Source: Halobacteriales archaeon QS_9_70_65 (lineage in GTDB: Archaea; Halobacteriota; Halobacteria; Halobacteriales; Haloarculaceae). From it: a stretch of 5,974 nt of DNA. Under the pieces are notes generated by a model. It was not told the origin of the DNA. It made no database searches and saw only the letters and a program-made list of their open reading frames with translations. The position numbers and the translations under genes are program-made. Where the stretch lies: positions 1-5,974 of the forward strand of contig PXSC01000102.1 in NCBI GenBank assembly GCA_003023535.1, in the 5' to 3' direction. Below, piece after piece: positions 5,797 to 5,974 of this stretch (the first letter of the stretch is position 1; each line of letters opens with the position of its first letter).

Positions 5797-5974
5797 CTAC
5801 GACTGCAAAGACCCTGCGGCTTTCAGGAACTCGATCCCGTCGACGAGGTTTGAGACACCGCCCTCGAACATGTGCCGGTCCGCCCGGTCCTGAACGACGA
5901 CGAATTTCAGGTACAACTCGTGGGCCTCGTAGGCCTCCATCGCGTCGGCTACTAGGTCGTCATCGAAGTGGTCC
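5797..5974 (-). CDS. C-terminal part of an unrecognised acidic protein (start beyond right edge; probably broken gene)
   Basis: An open frame enters from the right edge and encodes 58 residues before a TAG at 5799-5797. It includes DAMEAYEAHELYLKFVVVQD and HMFEGGVSNLVDGIEFLKAA. The composition is acidic and mostly helical in appearance, and the codons favour G or C at the third position, so it was or is a real haloarchaeal coding sequence. The stop may be the true end of a gene, but coding-like sequence in the same orientation follows directly in shifted frames down to 5329. I therefore think this is the better preserved part of one damaged gene. No domain or motif is recognisable; the start and most of the N-terminus lie outside the window. 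Confidence 0.5.
   Translation of the reverse strand, partial: DHFDDDLVADAMEAYEAHELYLKFVVVQDRADRHMFEGGVSNLVDGIEFLKAAGSLQS

Noticed and set aside
5479..5853. 124-codon open frame on the plus strand
   Set aside because: It is antisense to the minus-strand remnant, whose pieces have the acidic composition expected of a haloarchaeal protein; this frame does not.
1..5974. tRNA, rRNA, CRISPR array or intact insertion sequence
   Set aside because: I saw no cloverleaf-like or rRNA sequence, no regularly spaced direct repeats and no transposase motif in any frame.

Overview
The window looks like a chromosomal segment of a halophilic archaeon (class Halobacteria). Base composition in the genes is very GC-rich (positions 2701-2760 are about 82% GC by hand count). 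The proteins are rich in Asp and Glu. The families fit too: archaemetzincin, UPF0146, an F420-dependent NADP reductase, and promoters with a TATA-like box about 27 bp before the start codon, as in leaderless haloarchaeal transcripts.

Layout. Positions 1-470 (minus) hold an archaemetzincin zinc protease gene whose 3' end lies beyond the left edge. A 39-bp divergent spacer separates it from a tight plus-strand operon of three genes: a UPF0146 protein (510-902), a TIGR01548-like HAD hydrolase (899-1762) and a two-helix membrane protein (1759-1986). Each gene overlaps the next by 4 bp. A 155-residue haloarchaeal hypothetical protein converges on this operon (1991-2458, minus). Diverging from it is npdG, the NADPH:F420 oxidoreductase gene (2605-3273, plus).

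Converging on npdG is a minus-strand ABC exporter operon. It pairs an ATPase (4170-5086) with an ABC-2 permease (3310-4170), and both resemble E. coli YadG/YadH. The ATPase is broken by an apparent one-base deletion near 4340. Restoring the frame gives a protein of family-typical length whose stop overlaps the permease start by one base.

The right end (about 5117-5974) differs in character. It has lower GC (about 52% over 5201-5340), an AT-rich island, and a minus-strand coding remnant that changes frame several times and contains stops. I read it as a decayed gene of unknown family.

The intact genes look like ordinary housekeeping and conserved hypothetical genes. I see no convincing new multi-gene system. 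The most checkable points are the ATPase frameshift, the decayed gene at the right edge, the very compact divergent promoter at 470-510, and the contrast between leaderless first genes and operon-internal genes, two of which carry strong Shine-Dalgarno sequences.
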